From JBCBEX01 sp038528235 (GTDB taxonomy: Bacteria > Bacteroidota > Rhodothermia > Rhodothermales > Rubricoccaceae), in assembly GCA_038528235.1 (NCBI GenBank), contig JBCBEX010000007.1, forward strand, positions 26,047 through 90,046: a DNA stretch of 64,000 bases. Reading direction: 5' to 3'. Shown in pieces: positions 36,538-43,498 of this stretch (positions are counted from its first letter, which is position 1; each line of letters opens with the position of its first letter). The translations under genes and the position numbers were made by a program. The notes below the pieces were generated by a model that was given only the letters and a program-made list of their open reading frames with translations, searched no databases and had not been told where the DNA came from.

Positions 36538-38028
36538 TCAGCGGCCTGCGACGATGAGCGGGCGGGTGGTCACGCCCTGTGAGGAGGCCGTCGAGGCTGC
36601 GGTCGCGGCGACGCGCACGAGGTAGGAGCCAGGAGCGAGGCCGCGTGTGTCGAGTTGGAGCAGAGCCGACGGGGTCACGCCGTCGTGGAGGACCGCCACG
36701 GTGCGTCCGAGGAGGTCGTGGACGGTTACCCGGACCGATTCACCCGCCCCCTGTCCGAACTCGATGGTGGCGATGTCCCGGGCCGGGTTCGGGTAGACGG
36801 CGAGCGCTGCGGCTGCTTCGGGCGTCGCGTCCTCCGACGCTGTCGGGAAAGCCGTGGCCGTCTTGCGGTAGAAGCCGCTTGCGCCGCCTCGGTCCACCAC
36901 GGTAAGGTCGAGGTCGCCGTCTTGGTCGGCATCGCCGAGCAGCACATTGCGGGGCGTCGTGCCTGCGGCGATGAGTTGGTTGCCGAAGAGCGTCCCGTCC
37001 CCGGCGTTCGGATAGACCACGAAACCGCGCGCCTGCGCCGTCACCACGTCCACGTCGCCGTCCTGGTCGATGTCGCCCACGTCCACAGCGACGGCATCGG
37101 TCGCGCCGCCGTCCAGCACAACCGCTGCGCCGAAGCCGCCGCTGCCGTCGCCGGGGTAGTAGGCCACCTGGGCACCTCCACGCGCCACCGCCACCACGTC
37201 CGTTCGCCCGTCACCATTCAGATCGCCGAGCGCCACGTCCTGCGCCTCCGTGAGCGCTGCGTCTACGACCACGGGCGCACCGAACCCGCCGCTGCCGTTG
37301 TTGACGAAGACGAGCACCTCGTTGGCGGACGTTGAGGCGGTCGCTACGTCCGGCGCGCCGTCGCCGTTCGCGTCCGCGATGGCGGCTCCGCGCACGTCGC
37401 GCACCCGGTCTGCCGCCGCGATGGCCTGGGCATTCCCGAAGCCCCCCGCTCCGTCGCCGGGGAAGTAGACCGCGCGGCCCACGTTGGTGCCGTCGGTGTA
37501 GAACGCGGCGGCATCCACGTTGCCATCCCGGTTCAGGTCTGCGAGCCGCACAACCCGAACATCGAGCAGGCCGTCAGCCAACACTTCGCTAGGCATGAGC
37601 GGCACAAACGGGAAGCCGTTGTTGATGGTGACGGCAATCGAGGCGGCAGGCGCTGCTTGCCCGGATCGAACGCCCGCGACGATGCCATCGACAACCAGAT
37701 TGCCCGTCAGGTCGGCCATCGCGAACCCGGCGAGTGCGGTGTAGAACCCGTCGAGCGCTGGAATCGGCTCGGAGTAGGTCGCCGGGCCGGTCTCCCCTGC
37801 CTGATAGAGATAGAAGGTGAGCAACCCGTTGTCGGTCGCGCTGAAGACATCACCTTCGCTACTGATCACCAGCCCGAGGTTGCCCGTGAGGTCGAGGTCG
37901 ACGTACTGCGCTTGCGTGGCCGTGGCGACCTGGAAGGGGTCTTCGAGGAGGAACGGTTGCCCGAAGGCTGGACGGGCCACGAGGGCCAGCGCGAGGGTAG
38001 CACAGAGGCAGAGAGAACGAGCAGACAC
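36538..38028 (-). CDS. T9SS-sorted FG-GAP/VCBS-repeat protein B
   Basis: 496-residue secreted paralogue of the previous protein, starting at a GTG at 38028; no in-frame ATG lies before the signal peptide (ending ARPAFG-QP). The same N-terminal domain (VFSATDNGLLTFYLYQAGETGPATYSE), the same FG-GAP repeats (ADLNRDGNVDAAAF, ADANGDGAPDVATAS, GDLNGDGRTDVVAVA, GDIDQDGDVDVVTAQ) and a T9SS type A tail (VYPNPARDIATIEF, VHDLLGRTVAVL, PGSYLVRVAA) are present, but the extra beta domain is missing. First gene of the main leftward row; the TTTAGA-N5-TCTAAA palindrome lies about 165 bp upstream. Confidence 0.75.
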   Translation of the reverse strand: MSARSLCLCATLALALVARPAFGQPFLLEDPFQVATATQAQYVDLDLTGNLGLVISSEGDVFSATDNGLLTFYLYQAGETGPATYSEPIPALDGFYTALAGFAMADLTGNLVVDGIVAGVRSGQAAPAASIAVTINNGFPFVPLMPSEVLADGLLDVRVVRLADLNRDGNVDAAAFYTDGTNVGRAVYFPGDGAGGFGNAQAIAAADRVRDVRGAAIADANGDGAPDVATASTSANEVLVFVNNGSGGFGAPVVVDAALTEAQDVALGDLNGDGRTDVVAVARGGAQVAYYPGDGSGGFGAAVVLDGGATDAVAVDVGDIDQDGDVDVVTAQARGFVVYPNAGDGTLFGNQLIAAGTTPRNVLLGDADQDGDLDLTVVDRGGASGFYRKTATAFPTASEDATPEAAAALAVYPNPARDIATIEFGQGAGESVRVTVHDLLGRTVAVLHDGVTPSALLQLDTRGLAPGSYLVRVAATAASTASSQGVTTRPLIVAGR

Positions 38029-38193
38029 GGAGGTAGAGCGGAGTCCGATGAGGATGGTTAGCCAGCCTTCCCTTGTCGCAGGTGCCTGTCACAGCGTCGA
38101 AGGAGCGAGAGCCCGGACGATGCGGGGCGCGGCGTCTTAGCCGGTGTGATCGCCCTCGGGCGATTCCGACGCAGGAGCAGAGAGGACTGCTTA

Positions 38194-38210
38194 TTTAGAT
38201 CGAGTCTAAA
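38194..38210. promoter_or_regulatory. DtxR/MntR-type palindrome upstream of FG-GAP/TonB row
   Basis: TTTAGA-TCGAG-TCTAAA, followed by CTAC, a 17-bp dyad. The same dyad occurs upstream of the second leftward operon at 40733-40749. AT-rich, symmetric sites of this size with TTTAG/CTAAA arms resemble DtxR/MntR/IdeR-family boxes. It lies upstream of the GTG start of the first FG-GAP gene, in a 296-bp gap that also contains a short palindrome ATCGCCC-TC-GGGCGAT (38149-38164). No such site was found elsewhere in the window. Confidence 0.5.
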
Positions 38211-38324
38211 CTACGGACCTGGCCATGTTTTCAGCCCCGCTCACCTCCCTCTCCCGTGCGCGCGTGAGATCAGTAGCACCTGGGCGCGCCGAGCAGCACG
38301 CCGGGCTCCCTCAGCCCGTCTCGT

Positions 38325-39974
38325 TCACGCGATATTTGCAACGGCCATGCGCGTCTGGCCCTCACGCCGGAGGCGGTCCTCGTCCGAGCGCATCCGCATG
38401 GCCATCCACACCAGGACGACGCCCATGAGGGCAAATCCAGCGTCTACGATGAGCAACCCCGTCCAGCCCTGCGCTAGGGAGGTCCACGGCCATGCTTCGC
38501 CGAGCGCGCCGCTAGCGAGCGGGACAAGGAGGCTGAGCACTCCCGCGAGCGCCAGTTGCCAGCGCGCCGCCCCCGTCGCTGTGGGTCCCGCGAAGGCCGC
38601 CATGCTCAGCAAGGCCCACGTCCCGAAGAGCGCGACATGCTCCCACATCCGCAGGTCCGGCGACTCGATGGGGAGCGCCTGCGTCGTCAGGAACAGCACC
38701 GGCACGGCCACGACAAGCCCGCAGCCCACGCCGACGGTCAGCCGCGCGAGGAAGCGATGCAGCCAGGGCGTCGCGCGCGGGTCTTTCGGGCGGCGGACGA
38801 GCACCCACAGCACGTTTCCTGTCAGGATGACGGCGGAGGTCGCGAGAGCGAGCACGAAATAGAGCACCTTGACGAGCCCCCCGCCGAACGAGGCAAAATG
38901 GAGGTTGGTGAGGGTCGCCGTCGTGCCCCCGAGCGCCGTTGCCGTAGGCGGGTCGTTGGCGACTAGCACCTCGCCCGTGGCGGCGCTCAGCACCGCGCGC
39001 GGTGCGCCCGTGAGCGTCCCCGGCGACTCGGCGTAGACGGTCGCGATAGCTGCCGCGTCGCCCCACTCGTGAACGACGACCGTGGCGATGGTGGCGACGC
39101 CGTCCCACGACGATGGCAGGGCGTCCTCGTAGGCGGCAAACGGGAGCATGACTGCAGGCTCCCCCGTCGGGTCGTGCGGCGGTACCTCGAACCCCGCAAG
39201 CGTCGCGTCAATCTTCTCGGGGTCGCCCTCGAAGACGAGCAGCACGGAGGGACCGAGGAGAATCACCAAGAGCGCGAGGAACGCCCCGGAGATGGCATAC
39301 ATCGCCGCGAACGGAAGTCCGACCAGGCCGAGGACGGTATGCGCGTCGGCTAGAGCGTCGCGGAGCTTCGCCCGAGGCCGGAACGTGTGCCAGTCCTTCG
39401 GCAGCTTGCGGAGGTGGATCAGCAGCCCGCTCGCGATGGCAAAGAGCATGAACACCGAGACGAAGCCTGAGACCACCTCGCCCCAGATGCCTCCCTGCCC
39501 GAAGAAATGGAGTTCGTAGAGCATGTCGGAGAGCGCGCTACGGCCCTGCGTAGGCAGCGTCTCGCCGGTGGAGGCGTTGACGTAGGCTTCCACCGTGTCC
39601 TGCTCCGCGGTCTGGTAGCGGAACCAGTACACCGTCCGATCTCGGATGGGGTAGCTCACGATGACATCGGCACCAGGGCCGGGGGGTGCTTCCTCGAACA
39701 GTGGGGCTGCAGCCTCGTCGACGGTCAGCATGGTCGCCCCCGGCCGCATCGCGGGGTCGGCCCACGCGTAGAGTTCCGCGCGGTAGAGCGAGAACGCCCC
39801 CGCGTAGAAGATCACGAAGAGCCCCAGCCCGATCACGATGCCTGAGATCGAATGGGCATCCCAGAGCAACTTGAAGGCACGTGGCCCGACCAGCCTCTTC
39901 GAGCCGCCCTTTCGAGCTGACGCCGTGGACATGGGCTTCTCTGCTACGGGGGGAGCCGATGGGACAGGCTTCAT
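38325..39974 (-). CDS. PepSY-associated TM protein 2 (FpvG-like)
   Basis: 549-residue paralogue of the PepSY-TM protein at 25584-27251, started at ATG 39974 (a GTG one codon upstream is also open). Same layout: FKLLWDAHSISGIVIGL first helix, periplasmic PepSY (ADVIVSYPIRD, VEAYVNASTGE), ELHFFGQ, SGLLIHLRKLPKDWHTFR, DAHTVLGLVGLPFAAMYAIS, TNLHFASFGG and five or so C-terminal helices (VILTGNVLWVLVRRPKDP). Terminal gene of the three-gene operon with DUF3649- and DUF3325-like proteins, 12 bp apart from the former. Family knowledge (FpvG) points to periplasmic reduction of siderophore-bound iron. Confidence 0.85.
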   Translation of the reverse strand: MKPVPSAPPVAEKPMSTASARKGGSKRLVGPRAFKLLWDAHSISGIVIGLGLFVIFYAGAFSLYRAELYAWADPAMRPGATMLTVDEAAAPLFEEAPPGPGADVIVSYPIRDRTVYWFRYQTAEQDTVEAYVNASTGETLPTQGRSALSDMLYELHFFGQGGIWGEVVSGFVSVFMLFAIASGLLIHLRKLPKDWHTFRPRAKLRDALADAHTVLGLVGLPFAAMYAISGAFLALLVILLGPSVLLVFEGDPEKIDATLAGFEVPPHDPTGEPAVMLPFAAYEDALPSSWDGVATIATVVVHEWGDAAAIATVYAESPGTLTGAPRAVLSAATGEVLVANDPPTATALGGTTATLTNLHFASFGGGLVKVLYFVLALATSAVILTGNVLWVLVRRPKDPRATPWLHRFLARLTVGVGCGLVVAVPVLFLTTQALPIESPDLRMWEHVALFGTWALLSMAAFAGPTATGAARWQLALAGVLSLLVPLASGALGEAWPWTSLAQGWTGLLIVDAGFALMGVVLVWMAMRMRSDEDRLRREGQTRMAVANIA

Positions 39975-39986
39975 CACGCTTGAGGG

Positions 39987-40274
39987 CTATAGGAACGTAG
40001 CGAGCGCCGTCACTGCAGCCAGCAGCAGTGCGGTCCCTCCGATCCGCAACCAGGCTCCCCGGCCGCTTGGTGCCAGCACGGCCCATCCGATGAGTAGGAC
40101 CCAGACGGGTACCGACAAGGCGACACTGATCGCCACGGCGACGCCTACCGGAACGCCTACGTCAGGCAAACCCGCCCCGAGAGCGAGACCGAACAGAACG
40201 AACGCGAGGAAGCCGCCTAGCAACCCGGCGGTTGCTTTGCCCCAGGCCTCACCCCGGGTCCATTTGTGCTTCAT
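39987..40274 (-). CDS. Small membrane protein, DUF3649-like
   Basis: 95-residue membrane protein with three helices (about 13-35, 42-62 and 70-90) and a basic N-terminus. The segments GKATAGLLGGFLAF and PVWVLLIGWAVLAPSGRGAWLRIGG match the DUF3649 layout as I recall it; this family is encoded with PepSY-TM and DUF3325 proteins in siderophore operons. In the tRNA island it lies directly between the DUF3325-like and PepSY genes (gaps of 19 and 12 bp). Likely part of the inner-membrane iron-reduction assembly. Confidence 0.65.
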   Translation of the reverse strand: MKHKWTRGEAWGKATAGLLGGFLAFVLFGLALGAGLPDVGVPVGVAVAISVALSVPVWVLLIGWAVLAPSGRGAWLRIGGTALLLAAVTALATFL

Positions 40275-40293
40275 GGGTCTTCAGGCAGTCGTG

Positions 40294-40644
40294 TTACGAA
40301 GAGGGCGGCAGCGTTGCAGGACGAACGGGACGACGTGGGGGCCGTGCCGCGTCGGAACTGGACAGACTGGGAGGACTTCCTGCATGTCGCTCCGCACGCG
40401 GCAGGAGGAACGGACCGAGCATCGCTAGCACCGAGGCCAACGTCATCATCACGGTGACGACGAGCGTTGGACCGGCTGCGGTGCCCGTACCCACGACCGA
40501 GAGCCCGAGTGCGATCACGGTCAGCGCGCTACCGATTAGAAGTAGGGGAGCCTTTGGAACGAGCCGCCGCGATTGCCGACCAGGCGTAGCTACATAGAAA
40601 ACCGTATATGCCACTGCTGCGAGCAGTAGAGAAAGAGACGTCAT
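40294..40644 (-). CDS. Small membrane protein, DUF3325-like
   Basis: 116-residue protein from ATG 40644 with three membrane helices (about 2-18, 32-52 and 60-80) and a Pro/Ser/Arg-rich cytoplasmic tail. Its helix spacing and RRL-x-P motif after the first helix (GRQSRRLVPKAPLLLIGSAL) match DUF3325, the usual partner of DUF3649 and PepSY-TM genes. It is the first gene of the three-gene operon and has the TTTAGA-N5-TCTAAA palindrome about 90 bp upstream. The frame continues open to 40707 but without a plausible N-terminus. The family assignment is from pattern memory, not a search. Confidence 0.6.
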   Translation of the reverse strand: MTSLSLLLAAVAYTVFYVATPGRQSRRLVPKAPLLLIGSALTVIALGLSVVGTGTAAGPTLVVTVMMTLASVLAMLGPFLLPRAERHAGSPPSLSSSDAARPPRRPVRPATLPPSS

Positions 40645-40732
40645 CGTTGGGCAGAGGAATGAGGCGTGCCTTGTGAGTTGGATTGCAGTCATACTGCTGC
40701 CCATCACGCCAAGCGAGGCCGCGGGCCCACTC

Positions 40733-40749
40733 TTTAGAATCAGTCTAAA
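40733..40749. promoter_or_regulatory. DtxR/MntR-type palindrome upstream of PepSY operon
   Basis: TTTAGA-ATCAG-TCTAAA, followed by CTAC, matching the site at 38194-38210 in both arms, in the last two spacer bases (AG) and in the 3' CTAC flank. It lies 89 bp upstream of the DUF3325-like gene start and 88 bp from the stop of the integrase gene. The pair suggests one metalloregulator controls both iron-type operons of the island. Confidence 0.5.
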
Positions 40750-40836
40750 CTACTACAGGAGTGCACGCGGAAATCACCATACCAGGATGATTGCGCCCAA
40801 CAGCACCTGGAGCCCACGAGCGACACCGGTGCGAGG

Positions 40837-41895
40837 CTACCTCATCGCCTGCTCTACCTCTTCGAGCATGTTCGAAGGTGCGAGGTGCGCGTAGCGCATC
40901 GTCGTCTGGATTGAGACGTGGCCCAAGATCTCCTTCACGCGCAATAGCGAGACCCCTCCTTGCACTAACCACGACGCCGTCGTGTGCCTCAGGCTGTGAA
41001 AGTGGATCTCACTAGGTAAACCTGCGCGGCGGCGATACCGAAGAAAGCACTTGCTCGCGTACTCCTTGTTTATTGAGCCTCCTCTTGCACCCCTGAAGAC
41101 CAGTGCGTTCTGGTCCTCTTGTTTCAGCGACGCGAGTACCTCCATTGCCTGACGTGCAAGTGGTACAGCCCGGTCTCTCCGGCTCTTCGTCTTCGACTCA
41201 GCCCTGTGCCGCACTAACAGCGTGCGAGTTTCAAGGTTAATGTCTCGCCAGCGTAAGGCGACGAGCTCACCAACCCGTAGGCCTGTGTAGACCGCAACCG
41301 TGACGAGGGGTATTAGCCAAATGACCTCGTGCCCATGTGACTGGTCTGATGCTTGGCGCATTGTGTGGACCAGCCTAGCAAAGTCATCGCGGCTTAGCCA
41401 GTGAGGAAACACTTGGGGTCCCTTTGGGACGTCTACACGGTCCGTGACTACCTCCTCGACATACCCTTCTCGGGCGCACCAGCGGAAGAACGCTTTGAGA
41501 CGAGTGAAGTAGGCATGCCGCCCCGTCTCGTTGAGTTCGCGTGAGTTGAGAAAGCCGAGGATGTGGTCCCGCTTCACTTCGCTCACGGGCTGGTTACCGG
41601 CGTATGCGTATAGCCCCTCGAGTACGGTTCGGTATAAGCGCAGGGTGTTCGGGGCTCGGTGGGCCTTGGCTGCGAAGAAGGCCTCAATAGCCTCCGAGAG
41701 ACGTACCGGGGCTTGCTGGGGAGGTGCCCAGGGGTCGAAGCGACCTTCTGCGTAGTGGACCTCTAGTCGCTTGAGTGCCGCCTGCGCGGCCTCCTCATTG
41801 CTCGTTCCCAAGGGGACTGTCTTTCGGGTTGGGGTCTTGGTCTTGTCGTAAAAGCGGGCATAGTAGTGGCCCTTTGCTTGGCGTAGGCGTGCCAT
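40837..41895 (-). CDS. Tyrosine recombinase / island integrase
   Basis: 352-residue phage-type integrase from ATG 41895. An N-terminal beta-rich arm-binding domain (about 1-55: MARLRQAKGHYYARFYDK, RKTVPLGTSNEEAAQAAL) is followed by a SAM-like core-binding domain (about 70-155: SEAIEAFFAAKAHRAPNTLRLYR) and a catalytic domain. The catalytic residues are in order: R in TGLRVGEL, K in ESKTKSRRDRAVP, HSLRHTTASW (H-x-x-R), H in LGHVSIQTT and the nucleophile in MRYAHL. All are intact, so it may be active. It lies beside the intact tRNA-Thr and reads into the island, the usual integrase position. Confidence 0.92.
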   Translation of the reverse strand: MARLRQAKGHYYARFYDKTKTPTRKTVPLGTSNEEAAQAALKRLEVHYAEGRFDPWAPPQQAPVRLSEAIEAFFAAKAHRAPNTLRLYRTVLEGLYAYAGNQPVSEVKRDHILGFLNSRELNETGRHAYFTRLKAFFRWCAREGYVEEVVTDRVDVPKGPQVFPHWLSRDDFARLVHTMRQASDQSHGHEVIWLIPLVTVAVYTGLRVGELVALRWRDINLETRTLLVRHRAESKTKSRRDRAVPLARQAMEVLASLKQEDQNALVFRGARGGSINKEYASKCFLRYRRRAGLPSEIHFHSLRHTTASWLVQGGVSLLRVKEILGHVSIQTTMRYAHLAPSNMLEEVEQAMR

Positions 41896-41937
41896 CGTCT
41901 TGTTCGATGCACGGTATCTAGCGCAACGGCAACATTC

Positions 41938-41967
41938 ATGGGCAACGGTTGCCCATATGTTGCCCAC
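41938..41967 (+). repeat. Right-end arm repeats and operator-like palindrome
   Basis: ATGGGCAAC-G-GTTGCCCAT (41938-41956) is a perfect 19-bp palindrome just upstream of the integrase start, and its right arm is the first of two GTTGCCC copies 11 bp apart (41948 and 41959). The pair matches 18 of 20 bases at the left end (20419-20438). Position between integrase and att site suggests integrase arm binding and/or autoregulation of the integrase promoter. Confidence 0.55.
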
Positions 41968-42004
41968 AAACACCGGAGCTGCGCCCTCTTGGCGCAGGCC
42001 TTCC

Positions 42005-42104
42005 AAAAGCAGAAGGCCCAGCGGACGCGCGTGCGTTCCGTCTGGGCCTTCGGGGAGCCAACGACCGGACTTGAACCGGTGACCTGCTCATTACGAGTGA
42101 GCTG
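42005..42104. repeat. Right attachment repeat (attR) within tRNA-Thr
   Basis: Right copy of the 100-bp island repeat, covering the tRNA terminator and the tRNA 3' half up to the anticodon stem. It is the copy that restores the intact tRNA, which continues to 42128. Confidence 0.85.
42013..42050 (-). terminator. tRNA-Thr intrinsic terminator
   Basis: AAGGCCCAG (42013-42021) pairs with CTGGGCCTT (42042-42050), extended by imperfect inner pairs. On the minus strand it is followed by TCTGCTTTT, directly downstream of the tRNA 3' end. The same stem is duplicated in the left attachment repeat at 20251-20288. Confidence 0.75.
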
Positions 42105-42128
42105 CTCTACCAACTGAGCTACGTTGGC
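42056..42128 (-). tRNA. tRNA-Thr (anticodon CGU)
   Basis: Complete cloverleaf on the minus strand, 73 nt without encoded CCA: acceptor GCCAACG/CGTTGGC, D arm GCTC-AGTTGGTA-GAGC, anticodon arm GCTCA-CTCGTAA-TGAGC (anticodon CGU, reads ACG), T arm ACCGG-TTCAAGT-CCGGT, discriminator U. It is the integration target of the island to its left; the 3' half is duplicated at 20294-20342. Confidence 0.95.
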
Positions 42129-42488
42129 GCGGAATACCAAAGGTAGGCTCGACGTGCGCGCTGTCCCAACTGTGTGCAGCGGATACACAACATCTTGACA
42201 GGGTCCGGCTCTTCGACCCGGCGTCGCATTTTCCCCTGCAAATAGGTTTCCTTCAAGTTTTGAGACTTGAACATCGGTCGACCTGGGGCACGCTGGGGCG
42301 CGTCCTCCCCACGAAAGCTTCATGATCTCCAGCCCCACACGTAAGAAATCCTGTGTTCCCAACGGCTTTTGGTGAAGGATCTATTCAATTATCAAACACT
42401 CCCGCTTTGGCTTCACGTTTGCAAACGCTCTGGTCACACGCGATCCTTTTCGCTTTCGCGTGCCTCTACCCACCTCTTTGCTCTCTCC
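42129..42488. other. Gene-free stretch between tRNA-Thr and mscS
   Basis: The 360 bp should carry the divergent promoters of the tRNA (minus strand) and the MscS gene (plus strand). A perfect 7-bp inverted repeat TTCAAGT/ACTTGAA (42252-42258 and 42265-42271) is the only structured element I see; no coding frame is convincing. Confidence 0.4.
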
Positions 42489-43304
42489 ATGCCCGAGTCT
42501 CTCGACCTCAACGTTCTCTGGAACCAAGCCCTGCTCTCCATCCCGAAGGTGGCAGGCGTCATCGTTTTTCTTCTCCTAGCTCTGTGGATCGGCGGCGCAC
42601 TCAAGAGCTACACCATCCGGCGTCTCACCGCGAGCGAGTTTGACCCGGCACTGACGAAGTTCTTCGGCGGGATGGTGCGGATCTCCATCATCGCGCTTGC
42701 ACTCATCGCCTGCCTGGGCTTCTTCGGCATCGAGACGACGAGCTTCGCCGCCATCCTTGCTGGCGCTGGCCTTGCCATCGGACTCGCCTTCCAAGGCACG
42801 CTCTCGAACTTCTCGGCAGGCGTGATGCTGCTCACGTTCCGCCCGTTTACGGTCGGCGATGTGGTCAACGCCGCCGGTGTCGTCGGCAAAGTCGACGAGA
42901 TCGGGCTCTTCGTCACCACGATGGACACGGTGGACAACCGCCGCATCATTGTCCCGAACGGCTCGCTCTTTGGCGCGACGATCGAAAACATCACCTACCA
43001 CGCGACACGCCGCACCGACGTGGCGGTGGGTACGGACTACAGCGCGGACCTCGATGCGACACGGACCGTGTTGGAAGGCGTCTTCGCTAAGGTCGACGGG
43101 ATCCTTACGGAGCCAGCCCCGCAGGTCTACCTCGACAGCCTCGGCGACTCGTCGATCAACTGGTCCGTGCGGGCCTGGTGCAAGGCTGGCGACTTCTGGG
43201 GCGTCAAGGAGAAGCTGACCCGCCAGGTCAAGATGGACCTCGACGCCGCGGGCATCGGCATTCCGTTCCCGCAGATGGACGTCCATCTCGACAAGCTCGA
43301 CTAG
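42489..43304 (+). CDS. Small-conductance mechanosensitive channel (MscS family)
   Basis: 271-residue MscS-type channel that releases solutes on hypo-osmotic shock. Helices TM1 and TM2 lie near residues 18-38 and 57-80. The pore-lining TM3 is rich in Gly/Ala (LAGAGLAIGLAFQGTLSNFSAG), followed by the beta domain (FRPFTVGDVVNAAGVVGKVDEIGLFVT, NRRIIVPNGSLFGATIENIT) and the alpha/beta C-terminus ending FPQMDVHL. Length equals E. coli MscS (286). The ATG at 42489 is chosen because it begins the short periplasmic N-terminus; 40 upstream in-frame codons do not resemble the family. First gene right of the island. Confidence 0.9.
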   Translation: MPESLDLNVLWNQALLSIPKVAGVIVFLLLALWIGGALKSYTIRRLTASEFDPALTKFFGGMVRISIIALALIACLGFFGIETTSFAAILAGAGLAIGLAFQGTLSNFSAGVMLLTFRPFTVGDVVNAAGVVGKVDEIGLFVTTMDTVDNRRIIVPNGSLFGATIENITYHATRRTDVAVGTDYSADLDATRTVLEGVFAKVDGILTEPAPQVYLDSLGDSSINWSVRAWCKAGDFWGVKEKLTRQVKMDLDAAGIGIPFPQMDVHLDKLD

Positions 43305-43498
43305 ACCCGCCCCCGTGCCTTCAGGGTCACCCCCTGGCCCCTGCTGCGCCCGTCCACCACTGGGCCGCGCGGGGCCAGGCTTCCGCCGCAGGAGCGCCCC
43401 CCGCCACCATGCGGGCGCTCGCGGCCTGCCGCAGGCGATGGAGTCCACCACCTCCGCGCCTGCGGCCTTTTACGTGAACGGCGTTAACTGCGCTCGCT

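Larger units (their letters stand above)
20243..42104. mobile_element. 21.8-kb genomic island integrated in tRNA-Thr(CGU)
   Basis: Direct repeats of 100 bp (98 identical) bound the region, with a period of 21,762 bp. The right copy is part of an intact tRNA-Thr gene, and the left copy is only the 3' half plus terminator. A tyrosine recombinase gene (40837-41895) sits beside the intact tRNA and reads inward. Paired GTTGCCC motifs, 11 bp apart, lie just inside each end (20419-20436 and 41948-41965), as expected of integrase arm sites. Cargo is dominated by TonB/PepSY-type iron uptake genes. No relaxase, conjugation, replication or excisionase gene was recognised, so the element is either a passive integrative island or mobilised in trans. 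Confidence 0.82.

Noticed and set aside
20243..42104. An integrative conjugative element
   Set aside because: No relaxase, coupling protein, secretion ATPase or replication gene is seen between the repeats; only an integrase and uptake genes.
43305..43498. A small gene between mscS and the DUF4185-like gene
   Set aside because: Frames are short and GC-shadow like, with no start context; probably only untranslated 3' sequence of the two convergent genes.
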